7,970 nt of DNA, taken from NCBI GenBank assembly GCA_964607765.1, contig CAZSNT010000276.1, forward strand, positions 1 through 7,970, in the 5' to 3' direction. Positions 1-5,849 of this stretch are shown here, piece by piece. Below the pieces are notes generated by a model that was not told the DNA's origin, ran no database searches, and saw only the letters and a program-made list of their open reading frames with translations. Each line of letters begins with the position of its first letter. The first letter of the stretch is position 1. The translations under genes were made by a program, and so were the position numbers. The DNA is from CAZSNT01 sp964607765 (GTDB taxonomy: Bacteria; Verrucomicrobiota; Lentisphaeria; Oligosphaerales; JABHEG01).

Positions 1-116
1 ACTGCAAATCAGTCAGATCCTATCCACCAACCCCAAATCGTCGTCCCAGGCCTCGCGCCGTGGGTGAGCGAGATGGGTCCCGAAGACGAGCGGTGCCCCC
101 CCCCAGAATGAGTCAG
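1..116. other. Left-edge non-coding stretch with a run of nine C and a doubtful 35-codon ORF
   Basis: I see no recognisable gene here. On the minus strand an ATG at 120-118 overlaps the glycosyltransferase stop in an ATGA arrangement and opens a 35-codon frame ending with TGA at 15-13. It contains Trp-Gly-Gly near its start and an Asp-Asp-Asp run near its end, and I cannot match it to a family. The frame crosses a homopolymer (C x9 on the plus strand, 96-104), so a length change there could alter it. The stretch is bounded by TGACT-type octamers at 8-15 and 108-119, and may simply be an intergenic repeat element. No terminator-like hairpin with a T run is visible after the glycosyltransferase gene. 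Confidence 0.4.
8..15 (-). repeat. Single TGACTGAT octamer unit
   Basis: On the minus strand this reads TGACTGAT, identical to the second unit of the array at 1398-1429. Its first three bases are the stop codon of the doubtful 35-codon frame at 120-13. It is only one unit, so coincidence is possible, but its match to the other arrays in the window suggests the same repeat family. Confidence 0.45.
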
Positions 117-119
117 TCA
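108..119 (-). repeat. TGACT octamer repeat at the end of the GT4 gene
   Basis: On the minus strand this reads TGAC followed by TGACTCAT, a half unit plus a full unit of the octamer family seen at 1398-1429. The first TGA is the stop codon of the GT4 glycosyltransferase, so the repeat begins exactly where the coding region ends. Confidence 0.6.
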
Positions 120-1343
120 TCGCACCACCCGCTCGATCACACTTAGGTAGTCCCTGGCCAGCGTATCACGGTTGTAGTGTTCTGCAATGGTGCGCTGCCC
201 GTTCGCGCCCAGACGCGTTGCGGTGTCCGCATCGTTCCTGAGCCGGTCAATGGCCGCAATCAGAGCCTCGGAATTCTCCGGTTCAATGCAGATCCCGGCG
301 TCGGCCTCCCGGACCAAGTCTGCGGCACACCCCTCCACACCGAGGATGATAGGCTTGCCCATGGCGGCCGCTTCGAAGATCTTCGACGGAAGGACGGTGC
401 GGAACAGCTCTGTCTTGCGCAGATGCACCAGACAGGCGTTGCTGACCGAGAGGAACGCGGGGACAGCGTCTTTCGGCTGTCGGCCTGTGAAGACGACGCT
501 CTGCAGATCCTCGCGGGCAGCGCGCTGTTCCAGCTCGGCCCTGACTGCGCCGTCGCCAACGAGGAGGAACACGACGTCGTTCCGGCCTGCGTCGCGCAGC
601 AGTGTGGCTGCTTCCAGCACCGTGTCGAGCCCGGACGCCATGCCGATCGTTCCCACGTAGGAGCACACGAACCTGTCCCCCAAGGCGTATCGCTGCTTCA
701 TATCGGGGTCGGGCGGCCGTGGCGAGAACCGGTCTTGGTCCACACCGTTCGTGACAATGCTCATCCGCTCCGGGGCCACGCCTTTCTCGCGCAGCTTCGA
801 GCGGTATCCTTCGCCAACGGTCACAACGTGCGTGGCGCAGGCGTACATCCTGCGTTCGAGCCACTCCAGGATGCGTACCATCAGGCGCGGGATGCGCACG
901 CCGACTGCCAGGATCGACTCCGGCCAGATGTCGCGGATCTCCAGAATGAACGGGCGCCGTCGCAGCCGGCTAAGCACCGCTCCGGCCCAGCCGCAGAAGA
1001 ACTGCGGCGATGTGGCGATCACGATGTCCGGGCGCCTGACGCGCAGCCCGAAGACCACGGCGCTGATCATGTAGGACACGTAGTTGACGATGCGTCGAAT
1101 CGTGCCCTTGTTCGCCGCGATATAAGTCCAGACACGCACGACCTCGATGCCGTCAATCGTCTCGCGCTGGCGCAACCTGTTCCGGTACCCGTCGTAGACC
1201 ACGCCGTCCGGCACGTTCGGCGCACACGTGATCACGGTGACATCGTGGCCTGCCGCCACCCAGCGCTTCGCCATCTCATGCACGCGAGACGCCGGCGCGT
1301 TGCCTTCCGGCGGGAAATAGTGGGTGAGGAAGAGGATTTTCAT
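117..1343 (-). CDS. Glycosyltransferase family 4 (WbuB-like)
   Basis: This is a cytoplasmic or membrane-associated GT-B-fold retaining glycosyltransferase. By family it transfers a sugar from a nucleotide donor to a lipid-linked surface-polysaccharide intermediate; donor and acceptor cannot be read from sequence. The protein has about 408 residues. It begins MKILFLTHYFPPEGNAP, the typical first strand and Gly-containing loop of WbuB-type enzymes. It has EIRDIWPES at about 135-143, TNGVD in the second half, and PSKIFEAAAMGKPIILG at about 319-335, the EX7E-type donor-binding region. The open frame extends 21 codons upstream to an ATG at 1406, but that stretch is unrelated to the family and lies partly in an octamer repeat, so I chose the ATG at 1343-1341. 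No strong Shine-Dalgarno precedes it, only a GAAG very close to the ATG. It lies 83 bases after the heparinase stop and is probably co-transcribed. The stop TGA (119-117) starts a TGACT repeat. Confidence 0.93.
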   Translation of the reverse strand: MKILFLTHYFPPEGNAPASRVHEMAKRWVAAGHDVTVITCAPNVPDGVVYDGYRNRLRQRETIDGIEVVRVWTYIAANKGTIRRIVNYVSYMISAVVFGLRVRRPDIVIATSPQFFCGWAGAVLSRLRRRPFILEIRDIWPESILAVGVRIPRLMVRILEWLERRMYACATHVVTVGEGYRSKLREKGVAPERMSIVTNGVDQDRFSPRPPDPDMKQRYALGDRFVCSYVGTIGMASGLDTVLEAATLLRDAGRNDVVFLLVGDGAVRAELEQRAAREDLQSVVFTGRQPKDAVPAFLSVSNACLVHLRKTELFRTVLPSKIFEAAAMGKPIILGVEGCAADLVREADAGICIEPENSEALIAAIDRLRNDADTATRLGANGQRTIAEHYNRDTLARDYLSVIERVVR

Positions 1344-1367
1344 TGCTTCAGATGCCGGGAGCCCGGT

Positions 1368-1385
1368 GAGACGACTACTCGTCTC
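1368..1385. other. Small perfect hairpin between heparinase and GT4 genes
   Basis: GAGACGA and TCGTCTC form a 7-bp perfect inverted repeat around a 4-base loop in the 83-base gap upstream of the GT4 start. No T run follows on the minus strand, so it does not look like an intrinsic terminator. It could be an mRNA-processing or stability element, or chance. Confidence 0.35.
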
Positions 1386-1397
1386 CGGAACTCGCAC

Positions 1398-1429
1398 ATG
1401 AGTCATTGAGTCAATCAGTCATTGAGTCA
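1398..1429 (-). repeat. Four-unit octamer tandem repeat (TGACTSAW)
   Basis: Read on the minus strand from 1429, four consecutive 8-mers follow one another in phase: TGACTCAA, TGACTGAT, TGACTCAA and TGACTCAT. The first TGA is the stop codon of the heparinase-like gene. The ATG at 1406-1404 lies across the boundary between the third and fourth units and gives the GT4 frame a spurious upstream start. Related units lie at 108-119 and 8-15. Confidence 0.85.
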
Positions 1430-3130
1430 CAGCGCGAGTGTGCACTCAAACCTAACGGGCAGCTCGCCCGTGTACCGTCCCACCGCCTTCTGCGTTGGCA
1501 GGGCCTTGCCGAACTCCGGGTGGTACGTCGCCGGTTCCATGTCGACGAGCAGCTGACTGTCCATGGCGAGGGTTGCGACAGTCGCACTTCCCCGGCGCAA
1601 CTCAACGCTGTCCCTGCCATTGTGGACAGGTACAATATCGGGATGCAGGTGGAACGGGATCTCAACGGTGTGTTGCCCCGTCCCATCGACGTGATCCGTG
1701 ATCGTTATCTCTGTTGCGGACACCGCCCACGAACGACGGTGGACCCCAACACCCGCCAGTCGTGTGTACCCGTCATGGCATGCTGTGACGTTGCACGTGC
1801 TGTCGGGCGTCTCACCGACCTCGAGTTCGACTACACGCGCACGCCGCGCAACGCGGTGTCCGGCCCACACTTCGGACGAGTCCTGTCCGTCCACGCATGC
1901 AGTGTTGTGCGCGGCTGTGCCACGCTGTCGCAAACGCTCGTCGCTTCGCGTGTAGGTCGACGTACCCGTGTCCACGATCAGTCGCTTCCCGTCGAGCGAG
2001 AGTTCGAATGACAGTGTGCCGGCGTGCGCGTGGCCCGGCTGGTAGGCGGGGCCGACGTCGCCAATGTCCGTGATGATGTGCACACGCTCAGTCCGGTACA
2101 CTGCAAAGCCGCTGTCCTGCAGCCAGGCGAACCCCCTCCCAACGGGCTGCGGGGTGGCGCCGAGAGCTGTTACCCTATCGGTCAGGTGCTCTAAACGCGG
2201 CGCTACGCCGAACGCGGCATCATTCAGCAACGGAATCTCGCCGTCCGGGTGGGCCATCGCCTGCAGCCACGCGAGCATGCGCCCGACAGCCTCCGCAGCC
2301 AGCGATTCGCAGCGTCCCAGCAGTTTGGGAATGCTGTCGCGTCCGTCGATGGCAGTACGCGCACCGGTCGGCACGTAGCAGCGGACAAGGGCAAGGAACT
2401 CAAGCAGATCGTTGAGCACGATGCAGTGGTACATCGGTGACCGTTCGAAGTGCCCGCCGTCTTCGAGAACCTGTTCAGGGATCTGCTGCTCCAGAATCGC
2501 GAGCCCCGCGTTGAGCCAGCGCGTCGCCTCTGAACCGCGGAAGAACAGGCCCGCGAACACCAGCGCTTTGGCGTTTGCGAGCACGTGGTTGCCGAGCAGG
2601 TGCAGCTCGACCTGATGCTGCAGGTGCCGTGCCTGGATTGCCAGGCTGTGCAGACACGCGTCCTCGAGCACGCCGTCGCTCAGGTGGGCTTTGATCCAAT
2701 TGACGACTCGCAGCGACGTGGGGTAGGGCTCCCACCCGGCTCCGGCGGTCGGCGGATTCTCGGTCACCCATCGCGTCAGCAGGGCCCTGTGCCGTGCCCG
2801 CCGTTCAGTCGCCGCAACGGCGTTCAGGTCATCGAAGTAATGCAGGTTGTAGAGCCACAGCCGCGGCCAGTCAGCACGGTTCCAGTCGCGGGTGGCATTC
2901 AGCTCGTGTTCCTCGTTCAGGAACCGGAACCGCCGCGGTGCAACCAGGCTCGGCTGCTGCCACGGCGGCAGGCACCACGCCTCAACGGGCTGGCGCAACG
3001 CCGGCGCGGCGGCAGCGGAGGGCGACGGCCTGTAGACGCGACGCAGCACTCGGTCCAGAATCTGCACAAATCGCAGATGCCGCACGGTGCGCAGGAACCG
3101 GAGCAATCGGTTGGGAGTGTGTGTGTTCAC
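1427..3130 (-). CDS. Heparinase II/III family (alginate-lyase-like) protein
   Basis: The 567-residue protein has the usual two-part layout: an all-helical toroid-type N-terminal half and a beta-rich heparinase II/III C-terminal half. It carries LWLYNLHYFD at 91-100, GNHVLANAKAL at 180-190 (an Asn-His pair that in characterised relatives sits at the active site), DGGHFERSPMYH at 224-235 with a candidate catalytic Tyr/His, HPDGEIPLLNDA at 294-305, GHAHAGTLSFELSLDG at 366-381 and RGTAAHNT at 403-410. Family members cleave uronate-containing polysaccharides by beta-elimination; the substrate here is unknown. The start is GTG at 3130-3128; an in-frame TGA lies upstream and a weak GGTGG lies at 3142-3138. 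The N-terminus (NRLLRFLRTVRHLRFVQILDRVLRR) is basic and typical of the family in polysaccharide-synthesis loci, with no Sec signal peptide. The stop TGA at 1429-1427 is the first codon of an octamer repeat. Confidence 0.92.
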   Translation of the reverse strand: MNTHTPNRLLRFLRTVRHLRFVQILDRVLRRVYRPSPSAAAAPALRQPVEAWCLPPWQQPSLVAPRRFRFLNEEHELNATRDWNRADWPRLWLYNLHYFDDLNAVAATERRARHRALLTRWVTENPPTAGAGWEPYPTSLRVVNWIKAHLSDGVLEDACLHSLAIQARHLQHQVELHLLGNHVLANAKALVFAGLFFRGSEATRWLNAGLAILEQQIPEQVLEDGGHFERSPMYHCIVLNDLLEFLALVRCYVPTGARTAIDGRDSIPKLLGRCESLAAEAVGRMLAWLQAMAHPDGEIPLLNDAAFGVAPRLEHLTDRVTALGATPQPVGRGFAWLQDSGFAVYRTERVHIITDIGDVGPAYQPGHAHAGTLSFELSLDGKRLIVDTGTSTYTRSDERLRQRGTAAHNTACVDGQDSSEVWAGHRVARRARVVELEVGETPDSTCNVTACHDGYTRLAGVGVHRRSWAVSATEITITDHVDGTGQHTVEIPFHLHPDIVPVHNGRDSVELRRGSATVATLAMDSQLLVDMEPATYHPEFGKALPTQKAVGRYTGELPVRFECTLAL

Positions 3131-3227
3131 ATCTTGTCCACCAGTGGTGCGGGGCGGCCCGTCCCGCAGTCAACCCCACCGGGCCGGTTGCCTGCAACCC
3201 CAGGGCATCCTCTCCCCCGTAGCCCGG

Positions 3228-3305
3228 GTCTCCCGACCCGGGTGTCCTGCCTGGCGGGATATCATGGTCTCCTGACCCGGGTGTCCTGCCTGGCGGGATA
3301 TCATG
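3228..3305 (+). repeat. 39-bp tandem duplication within the palindrome cluster
   Basis: Two head-to-tail 39-bp copies (3228-3266 and 3267-3305) differ by one base (C at 3234, T at 3273). Each starts with GTCTCC, contains GACCCGGGTGTCCTGCCTGG and ends in GGGATATCATG. The second copy lacks the left CCCGGG arm and cannot form the full hairpin, which suggests local slippage or unequal duplication rather than independent insertion. Confidence 0.9.
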
Positions 3306-3337
3306 GGGGCACCCCAAAATGGCACTGTCTCAGTAAC

Positions 3338-3370
3338 GTAGCCCGGGTCTCCCGACCCGGGTGTCCTGCC
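3338..3370 (+). repeat. Third direct copy of the palindromic unit
   Basis: This copy repeats the first 33 bases of unit A (GTAGCCCGGG, then CTCCCG, then ACCCGGGTGTCCTGCC). It then diverges, although a TATCGTG a few bases later matches the TATCATG of units A and B. Confidence 0.85.
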
Positions 3371-3459
3371 GTGAAGTGTATCGTGCCTTCGGGCGGCACA
3401 TTGGGCTGTCCCGGTGTCGTAAAGCGTTCTCGCAGATGCCCCCGATGCACCGCCAGCGA

Positions 3460-3490
3460 AGACACCCGGGTCAGGAGACCCGGGCTACGG
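3460..3490 (-). repeat. Inverted copy of the palindromic unit
   Basis: On the minus strand this reads GTAGCCCGGGTCTCCTGACC followed by CGGGTGTC. The loop variant CTCCTG matches that of copy B. The tail continues towards lower coordinates with CTGGCGG and CATCGGGG, a diverged form of the unit A tail. It lies about 45 bases after the oxidoreductase stop codon. Confidence 0.85.
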
Positions 3491-3536
3491 GGAGCACGGC
3501 TGCCACGCGCCGTTGCTCGCGTACGGTTTGGCTACT

Positions 3537-5849
3537 CTATCCTGATGCCAGCCCGATCATCTGTCCGGTCCGCGCCGATTCGACTGCGGCGAAACTGGCG
3601 CGTGTGACGTTCTCGGCCTGCTCGAAAGGAATGGGCGACGGTTCGCCGTTCGCAACCGCGGCTACGAACGCGGCCATCTCGGCCCGATGCCCCTTGTCCT
3701 GGCGCCACGTCCTGAACCTGCGGAAACCGGCGAACCCGAACCCGCGCAGCTCGCGGAAGTTCGTGAGCTTCAGCACGCGCCCTTCGCTGTAGACCTCCAG
3801 CATCTCCTTCGGATGCCGCTTGGACCCGTTCGCGAAGTAATTGACCGTACCGATCGACCCGTCAGCGAAGGTCAGGCAGATGGCTATCTTGTCGTCGCGC
3901 ACGGTCGGGCCCTCGCCAATCATCATCGCGGCGACTGTCACGACCGGGCTGCCCGCCAGGAACGACAGCAGATCAATGAAGTGACACGCCTCGCCGATGA
4001 CACGGCCGCCGCCGCGTTCCCGGTCCTGAATCCAATGCTCTGCAGCGACAGCGCCCGCGTTAATCGTCATGGTCATGCACAGCGGCTGGCTTCGGCCGGC
4101 GAGCAATTCCGCCATCTTCACACTGTGCGGGCTGAACCGGCGATTAAAGCCGACGAGGAGGATGGGGGACTCGTTGCTCGTTATTCGTTGTTCGTCATTC
4201 GGGGATCCGAATTCGGGCGTCGCGGGTCGTGAGTCCGGCCCGGCCTCCCCATCCTGAACACCGAACACCGAACACTGAACACTGCCCTGGCACTCAGCCA
4301 GTGCCGTCCCGACCTGCTCTACTTCAGCCTCAGAGAGCGCCAGCGGCTTCTCAACAAACACGTGTTTGCCAGCCTTGAGAGATTCGCAGACCAATGACGC
4401 ATGCAGATGATGCGGCACCGTGATGACCACTGCATGGACCTCCGGATCCGCCAGGATCACGCCGTGGTCCGTGCACGCCTCCCAGACACCGTGTTTTCCG
4501 GCCACGTGCTGCGCGGCCACGCCGTTGACATCGGCAATGTAGAGCAACTGCGCCGACGTCCGGGCAAGCGCCGGCACCAGCGTGGCCTTCGCGTGGAGCC
4601 CCGCGCCAATGATCCCGATCGACGCGACTCGAGAGTCCCGAGTCGGGGCCTGCGCCGGCTCCGAATCGATTGCGGCCGATTGCGGTCGGTTCCGGTCGGT
4701 TGCAGTCGCAGGGCCCGAGCCCTCCGAGCTGCGGCTTGCGTCTTCCGCGCCGCCGTATCGGAGCACCGTTCCGAGCATGCCGCCCTCGCTGACCACTGCA
4801 TACGCGGCCGGGGCATCGCTCAGATCGAACCGATGTGTGATCAGCGGCGCAACATCCAGCTGCCCGGATCGGAGCATTTCCAGCACTGCCTGGAAGTTGC
4901 GTTGCTCCGTCCAGCGCACGAACCCGTGCGGGTAGTCATGCCCTTGCTGTTCGTAGTTCTCGTCATACCGTCCGGGGCCGTAGGAACAGGAGACTTGGAA
5001 CGTGAGCTCTTTCTCATAGAAGTCGCTGCGTTTCAGGTCGAGCCCAACCACGCCGACCAACACAATCCGTCCGCGTTTCCGGCACATCTGCGCCGCGTTG
5101 TGCACGATCTTGTCCGTTTTCGCTGCCGCAGTGATCAGCACGGCGTCCACGCCTCTTCCTGCCGTCCAGGCTTCAGCGGCGGTCAAGGCATCGCCTGCAC
5201 CGGCATCCACAACCCGTGCGCCGAGCGTCTCTGCCAGCCGCAATCTGTCCGGATCCACATCCACACCGAGTACCTGGCAGCCGTTCGCCTTGAGCAGCTG
5301 CACCGTGATCAGCCCGATCAGGCCGAGCCCGTACACGACCACCATCTCACCCAGCTGCGGCTCAACCAGACGTACCCCCTGCAGGGCGATACTCGACAGG
5401 ACAGTGAACGCGGCCTGTTCATCCGTGACGCTGTCCGGGACCTTGGCGCACAGATTCTCCGGCACGGACACCACTTCTGCATGCGGCCCGTTGCTTGCCA
5501 CGCGGTCCCCAGGCTGAACCGCGGTCACACCAGCGCCGACCTCCAGCACCACGCCCGCGTTGCAGTAGCCCAGCGGCATAGGCTCGTCCAGTCGTCGGAA
5601 CACCGCTTCCAACGTAGGCAGCACGCCGTCCGTTCTGATCTTGTCCAGGACCTGCCTGACCTTCTCCGGCTGCGCCTTGGCCTTGCCTAGCAGCGACGCC
5701 CTGCCGAACTCGACCAGCATCCGTTCCGTGCCGGCCGAGACCAAACTGGCCCGGGTCCTGATCAGCACGCGCCCCGGCGCCACCCCCGGCGCGGGCACGT
5801 CGCAGACCATCGTCTCGCCGTCGCGCAGGTTCTGCAGTATCTGTTTCAA
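3537..5849 (-). CDS. Bi-domain oxidoreductase: MDR dehydrogenase fused to Gfo/Idh/MocA
   Basis: This 770-residue cytoplasmic fusion matches the bi-domain oxidoreductases of surface-polysaccharide loci and probably acts on a nucleotide sugar; its reaction cannot be read from sequence. Residues 1 to about 367 are MDR-like: SAGTERMLVEFGRASLLGKA at 38-57, PLGYCNAGVVLEVGAGV at 92-108, Rossmann loop GLGLIG at 174-179. The GHE zinc-site motif of true alcohol dehydrogenases is replaced by GYCNAG. Residues from about 410 are Gfo/Idh/MocA-like: GIIGAG at 412-417, EKPLAL at 500-505, GEACHFIDLL at 619-628. The linker (about 368-408) and a loop (about 522-561) are encoded by short tandem repeats that keep frame. 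The start is TTG (5849-5847) with AGGGA six bases upstream (5860-5856); it overlaps the upstream stop as TTGA, implying translational coupling. The stop is TAG. Confidence 0.9.
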   Translation of the reverse strand: MKQILQNLRDGETMVCDVPAPGVAPGRVLIRTRASLVSAGTERMLVEFGRASLLGKAKAQPEKVRQVLDKIRTDGVLPTLEAVFRRLDEPMPLGYCNAGVVLEVGAGVTAVQPGDRVASNGPHAEVVSVPENLCAKVPDSVTDEQAAFTVLSSIALQGVRLVEPQLGEMVVVYGLGLIGLITVQLLKANGCQVLGVDVDPDRLRLAETLGARVVDAGAGDALTAAEAWTAGRGVDAVLITAAAKTDKIVHNAAQMCRKRGRIVLVGVVGLDLKRSDFYEKELTFQVSCSYGPGRYDENYEQQGHDYPHGFVRWTEQRNFQAVLEMLRSGQLDVAPLITHRFDLSDAPAAYAVVSEGGMLGTVLRYGGAEDASRSSEGSGPATATDRNRPQSAAIDSEPAQAPTRDSRVASIGIIGAGLHAKATLVPALARTSAQLLYIADVNGVAAQHVAGKHGVWEACTDHGVILADPEVHAVVITVPHHLHASLVCESLKAGKHVFVEKPLALSEAEVEQVGTALAECQGSVQCSVFGVQDGEAGPDSRPATPEFGSPNDEQRITSNESPILLVGFNRRFSPHSVKMAELLAGRSQPLCMTMTINAGAVAAEHWIQDRERGGGRVIGEACHFIDLLSFLAGSPVVTVAAMMIGEGPTVRDDKIAICLTFADGSIGTVNYFANGSKRHPKEMLEVYSEGRVLKLTNFRELRGFGFAGFRRFRTWRQDKGHRAEMAAFVAAVANGEPSPIPFEQAENVTRASFAAVESARTGQMIGLASG
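4166..4283 (-). repeat. 7-mer repeat element inserted in frame in the Gfo/Idh/MocA half
   Basis: On the minus strand from 4283 there are four 7-mers (AGTGTTC, AGTGTTC, GGTGTTC, GGTGTTC), then a GC-rich spacer, then ten consecutive 7-mers that all begin with GA (for example GACTCAC, GACCCGC, GAATGAC, GAACAAC, GAATAAC, GAGCAAC) ending at 4166. The first tract read on the plus strand is also GA-initiated (GAACACY), so the two tracts are inverted relative to each other. TTCGTTGTTCG (4184-4194) pairs with CGAACACCGAA (4262-4272) with one mismatch. Together they encode about 40 residues (522-561, starting GSVQCSVFGVQ) placed between a family-typical helix and the strand PILLVGFNRRFSP, where relatives normally have only a short turn. 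Confidence 0.85.
4624..4644 (-). repeat. Three GA-initiated 7-mers next to the second Rossmann strand
   Basis: The minus strand reads GACTCGG, GACTCTC, GAGTCGC in uninterrupted 7-base phase, the same style as the ten-unit tract at 4166-4235. It encodes residues TRDSRV-A directly before the GIIGAG loop of the second domain, so it forms the end of the inter-domain linker. Confidence 0.65.
4661..4708 (-). repeat. 10-mer tandem repeat encoding the inter-domain linker
   Basis: From 4708 on the minus strand the units are CGACTGCAAC, CGACCGGAAC, CGACCGCAAT, CGGCCGCAAT and a partial CGATTCGG. They encode part of the polar, low-complexity linker (about residues 381-397, TATDRNRPQSAAIDSEP) joining the MDR half to the Gfo/Idh/MocA half. 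A period of 10 is not a multiple of 3, so the peptide itself is not obviously repetitive. Confidence 0.8.

Larger units (their letters stand above)
3216..3491. repeat. REP-like cluster of GC palindromes, inverted outer copies
   Basis: The cluster holds four related units. Unit A (about 3218-3266), a partial unit B (3267-3305) and unit C (about 3337-3388) point the same way. Unit D (about 3440-3490) is inverted, so outer copies A and D face each other. The core is CCCGGGTCTCCCGACCCGGG, a 7-bp perfect stem (CCCGGGT/ACCCGGG) with a 6-base loop, preceded by GTAG and followed by TGTC. The tails diverge but stay alignable: A and D both contain CTGGCGG followed by an ATC-containing stretch, and A and C share TATC-TG. 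This resembles repetitive extragenic palindromes or a MITE, mobilised if at all by an enzyme encoded elsewhere. No transposase is present here. Confidence 0.85.
3131..3536. other. 406-bp gap between oxidoreductase and heparinase genes, largely repeats
   Basis: No gene is supported in either strand; open frames here are translations of the palindromic repeats. The stretch contains four copies of a CCCGGGT/ACCCGGG-bearing unit (listed separately), a 39-bp tandem duplication, and a short GC-rich inverted repeat TGCGGG/CCCGCA at 3148-3168 just ahead of the heparinase start. I cannot point to a convincing sigma-70 promoter. A TTGACT hexamer on the minus strand at 3173-3168 has no good partner. No intrinsic terminator with a T run is seen after the oxidoreductase stop, so transcription may continue through the gap, with the hairpins affecting mRNA stability. 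Confidence 0.7.

Noticed and set aside
177..1409. 410-codon plus-strand open frame opposite the GT4 gene
   Set aside because: It is an antisense shadow created by GC-rich codon bias. The composition (many His, Arg, Asp, Val) resembles no family, while the minus strand encodes a clear glycosyltransferase.
2982..3317. Minus-strand ORF with tandem DIPPGRTPGSGD peptide repeats
   Set aside because: The peptide repeat is just translation of the 39-bp DNA duplication (39 is a multiple of 3), and the frame overlaps the heparinase start out of frame.
3219..3490. CRISPR-like array
   Set aside because: There are only four units, spacing is irregular, one copy is inverted, two are directly adjacent with no spacer and the core is palindromic. 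No cas gene is present.
3460..3490. Rho-independent terminator after the oxidoreductase gene
   Set aside because: The hairpin is strong, but no T run follows on the minus strand and the same unit occurs in several copies and both orientations.
2585..3607. 340-codon plus-strand open frame covering the palindromic repeats
   Set aside because: It runs through the heparinase gene antisense and then through intergenic repeats, giving a repeated low-complexity peptide. It is not a gene.
4203..4214. Adjacent GGATCC and GAATTC sites, suggestive of a cloning linker
   Set aside because: Both fall exactly in the 7-base phase of the surrounding repeat (GAATTCG, GATCCCC), so they are better explained by the array than by vector contamination.
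4401..5690. 429-codon plus-strand open frame opposite the oxidoreductase
   Set aside because: Same situation: antisense to strongly conserved dehydrogenase motifs, with no recognisable domain and no plausible ribosome binding site seen.
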